In this document: positions 11,742 through 13,824 of the stretch, piece after piece
Layout of the letters: every line of letters begins with the position of its first letter
Numbering within the stretch: the first letter of the stretch is position 1
Assembly (NCBI GenBank): GCA_016342385.1
Contig: JAEINM010000060.1
Coordinates: 1 to 13,824 of the forward strand
Length of the DNA: 13,824 nt
Reading direction: 5' to 3'
Source of the DNA: Spirochaetaceae bacterium
GTDB taxonomy: Bacteria; Spirochaetota; Spirochaetia; DSM-2461
Notes under the pieces: model-generated
What the model was told of the DNA's origin: nothing
What the model saw: only the letters and a program-made list of their open reading frames with translations
Databases searched by the model: none
Made by a program: the position numbers and the translations under genes

Positions 11742-13824
11742 TCATTCCACAACAATGGTCGCTTTTTTTCGATCTCCAAGATTATCCGCAATGGCAAGAG
11801 TGTGTCTTCCCGGTGAAGGAGATATTTCAACCTGGTGAAAATTCCGGGTTGTCCTCAGGTAATCTCCATCTAAAAACCAGTGTATTTCTCCTCCCCCATC
11901 TCGATGAGCAGCTTGCAGCAATACTTTCCCCTGGCTTCCGTCAATTTCTATGGGAATGGAAACAGTGCTATTTTGAGTCGGGTAGATCCAATCAATCTTA
12001 TCTGGTGAATCAGTTTTTAATGTTCCGGGCATCCATGGTGGTAATTTGCGGTAATCACTGTGATGGTATTGATAGTACCATTCTTCTACAGGTGGGAGAA
12101 TGAACCACGATTTATGGCCCATTTTTTCTACTGGATAGTTGCTGCTGTCAACTCTGTATTTTCCATCTTCATCGAGGTGTACAATTCTGTGATAGGAACA
12201 GCTATCACCACCTGCTTGTGATTTGGGAACCCATTCTATGAGGACTGATTCACACTGTGGGCTTTTCAGCATACCTGACTCTTTGCAGATTTCTACCTGA
12301 TTCAATTCTTCATATGGTGTTTTAAACCATGTCGTTGCCGGTAGAATATCCACCAGGTCAAATAAAAGAGGGGCTGCAGCCATTGAGCCCGTATTACCCG
12401 GTCTGCCTTCTCCCGAGCTATTCCCAATCCATACTCCTACAACATATTCCGGAGTGATTCCAATAGACCAGGAATCCCGGAATCCCCAGCTTGTACCGGT
12501 TTTCCATGCAATAGGATAAGACGAATCGTAGAGGATCCATCCGGATTCTTCATTGGGGCGAACGACCTCTTTTAATTCTTCCAGAGTGGTCCATATTGCT
12601 CCGGCTCCTATAGGTGAATCTTTTATCTCATAACCCTCTTTTATATCACCACCCCTTATCCAGCGGTTTGGGTGATAGTTATCAGAAAAGTATGATCCGG
12701 ACTCATTAAAGCGGATAAGTGATCTTCCCATTCCTGCAAATAGACCGCTCATTTCCCATAGGCCTGTTTCTGCTCCTCCGACAATTAGGGTCAGCCCATA
12801 GTGACCGGCGGAGTAGGGCAGATTTAACTGGAACTCTTTAAGACGGGAATGAAATTTCTCTACTCCATATTGGCTGAGAAGATACACCATGGGGACATTT
12901 AATGACTGAGTTAACGCTTGGCTGGCAGGAACCATCCCTTCATATCTGTGGTGGTAGTTTTCCGGTATAAATCCTTTATAGCGCAGAGGATAGTCTGGTA
13001 TCAATTGATGGGGAAGCAGGAGACCTTCATGGAGCATCAGAGCGTAGAGAAAAGGTTTCATCAGACTCCCGCTACTTCTGCTTGCGGAAATATTATCGAC
13101 TTTATTCTGGTGAAGGCTCTCTTCATTCCCTTTCGTATTCCCTACATAGGCCAGTACATTTCCTGATTTTGTATCCAGAATGATACAGGCTCCATTTTCT
13201 ATTCTGTTCAGTTGGAGTCTGCGGTGATGTTTTTCCAGAACGTAGACTGCTTTCTGCTGCAGTTCTCTGTCCAGAGACGTTATAATCCGTTCTCCCCTAT
13301 GTCCCTCCTCCCTGGCTCTGAGAAGCAGGTGTTCGGCCTCTTTCGGGAAGGGATAAAGCGTTTCCGGTATAGGTTCTAAAATGGCCAACTCCAGAGTCAT
13401 TTCGTCAATATATCCCTCTTCATGGAGGCTCAGTAACAGACGGTTTCTTTTTTTCATTAATGGAGCGCTATTTTTCCCGGGATACATAAGGGATGGGGCA
13501 TTGGGAAGAACTGCAAGCAATGCCGATTCGCTCCAGGAGAGATTTTCGGGAGATGTTCCGAAGTAGCGGTATGATGCCGCTTCCAGACCAACGATATTAC
13601 CTCCATAGGGGGCGTGGGTCGCATAAAGCTGTAGAATCTCTTCTTTGCTCAGGTGGCGTTCCCATTTCAGAGCTAATAGTATTTCCAGAAGTTTCTGGAA
13701 ATAAGTCCGCTCCCGATTCCTGGATAAACGGACTATTTGCATCGTAATGGTACTACCTCCACTGCGGATGTTTCCAGCTCGGAGATTTTGAAGAGTAGCA
13801 CGAATAATGGATTCCGGTCTTACC
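11742..13824 (-). CDS. pbpC: Penicillin-binding protein 1C, N-terminus beyond the window
   Basis: PBP1C is a bifunctional, membrane-anchored peptidoglycan synthase of the periplasm. The frame is open to the right edge; 693 full codons are visible, against about 770 residues in the E. coli protein, so the membrane anchor and first glycosyltransferase motif (with its catalytic Glu) are missing. Counting from the edge, the glycosyltransferase motif SGGSTITMQIVRL is at 21-33 and the elongation-type motif APYGGNIVGLEAA at 71-83. The transpeptidase has SLMK (catalytic Ser253, Lys256), SLN (307-309) and KTGTSWGFRDSW (441-452). A late CKESGMLKSPQC (513-524) and a C-terminal beta domain from about 610 (WFLDGDYLRTT, 649-659) fit the PBP1C-specific C-terminal domain. 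The ATG at 13742 lies inside the glycosyltransferase motif and is not the real start. The gene is often next to an alpha-2-macroglobulin-like gene, which would lie to the right. Confidence 0.95.
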   Translation of the reverse strand, partial: VRPESIIRATLQNLRAGNIRSGGSTITMQIVRLSRNRERTYFQKLLEILLALKWERHLSKEEILQLYATHAPYGGNIVGLEAASYRYFGTSPENLSWSESALLAVLPNAPSLMYPGKNSAPLMKKRNRLLLSLHEEGYIDEMTLELAILEPIPETLYPFPKEAEHLLLRAREEGHRGERIITSLDRELQQKAVYVLEKHHRRLQLNRIENGACIILDTKSGNVLAYVGNTKGNEESLHQNKVDNISASRSSGSLMKPFLYALMLHEGLLLPHQLIPDYPLRYKGFIPENYHHRYEGMVPASQALTQSLNVPMVYLLSQYGVEKFHSRLKEFQLNLPYSAGHYGLTLIVGGAETGLWEMSGLFAGMGRSLIRFNESGSYFSDNYHPNRWIRGGDIKEGYEIKDSPIGAGAIWTTLEELKEVVRPNEESGWILYDSSYPIAWKTGTSWGFRDSWSIGITPEYVVGVWIGNSSGEGRPGNTGSMAAAPLLFDLVDILPATTWFKTPYEELNQVEICKESGMLKSPQCESVLIEWVPKSQAGGDSCSYHRIVHLDEDGKYRVDSSNYPVEKMGHKSWFILPPVEEWYYQYHHSDYRKLPPWMPGTLKTDSPDKIDWIYPTQNSTVSIPIEIDGSQGKVLLQAAHRDGGGEIHWFLDGDYLRTTRNFHQVEISPSPGRHTLAIADNLGDRKKATIVVE

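Noticed and set aside
11742..13742. Taking ATG 13742 as the start of the PBP1C gene
   Set aside because: The frame stays open to base 13824 and that methionine is part of the conserved GGSTITMQ motif, so the gene begins outside the window.
1..13824. CRISPR arrays, tRNA or rRNA genes, IS ends and transposases
   Set aside because: No regularly spaced repeats, RNA gene signatures or transposase-like frames were seen on either strand.

Overview
The window is bacterial chromosomal DNA, gene dense and moderately AT-rich. The source is probably a free-living, Gram-negative-type organism: there are three lipoprotein signal peptides with loose lipoboxes, an Lnt-like membrane enzyme and a PBP1C. The loose lipoboxes, the 7TM-AraC regulator and the lar gene order would suit a spirochaete. 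That is a guess from style, not from a marker gene. No rRNA, tRNA, IS element or CRISPR array was seen.

Left part (1-3950): a divergent pair of transcription units. On the minus strand, a DeoR-family repressor gene overlaps the start of a lipoprotein gene that runs off the left edge. On the plus strand, three overlapping genes, larC-larE-larB, encode the whole known pathway for the nickel-pincer nucleotide (NPN) cofactor of lactate racemase: LarB carboxylates and cleaves NaAD, LarE adds two sulfurs, LarC inserts nickel. No LarA-type racemase or epimerase lies in the window. The 164-bp gap between the two units holds a good deoR promoter, a perfect 12-bp palindrome and short direct repeats.

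Middle part (3951-8400): a tiny plus-strand gene (4202-4360) for a 52-residue peptide with a signal peptide and a very good ribosome binding site. It is followed by a three-gene minus-strand operon read 8182 to 4547. The operon encodes a lipoprotein of the L-2-amino-thiazoline-4-carboxylate (ATC) hydrolase family with a CxxCxxCxxC tail, a polytopic Lnt-like carbon-nitrogen hydrolase whose catalytic surroundings differ from true Lnt, and a membrane-anchored AraC-type regulator. A 13-bp perfect inverted repeat sits on the regulator's start codon. This operon is the best candidate for an undescribed system: a surface or periplasmic Cys/Fe-S-like lipoprotein, an enzyme that might acylate or process it, and a membrane-bound transcription factor.

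Right part (8183-13824): a 290-bp regulatory region with a terminator-like hairpin not explained by any plus-strand gene, operator-like palindromes and promoter boxes. Then come a secreted clan GH-A-like glycoside-hydrolase lipoprotein (8473-10224), a membrane diguanylate cyclase with a periplasmic haem-binding DUF3365/Tll0287-like domain and an intact I-site (10362-11642), and, convergent with it, penicillin-binding protein 1C (11742 to the right edge, N-terminus missing).

Several genes (deoR, the diguanylate cyclase and perhaps the hydrolase) have a -10-like box only 6-9 bases before the start codon and no Shine-Dalgarno sequence, which suggests leaderless mRNAs. All database comparisons are from memory; nothing was searched.
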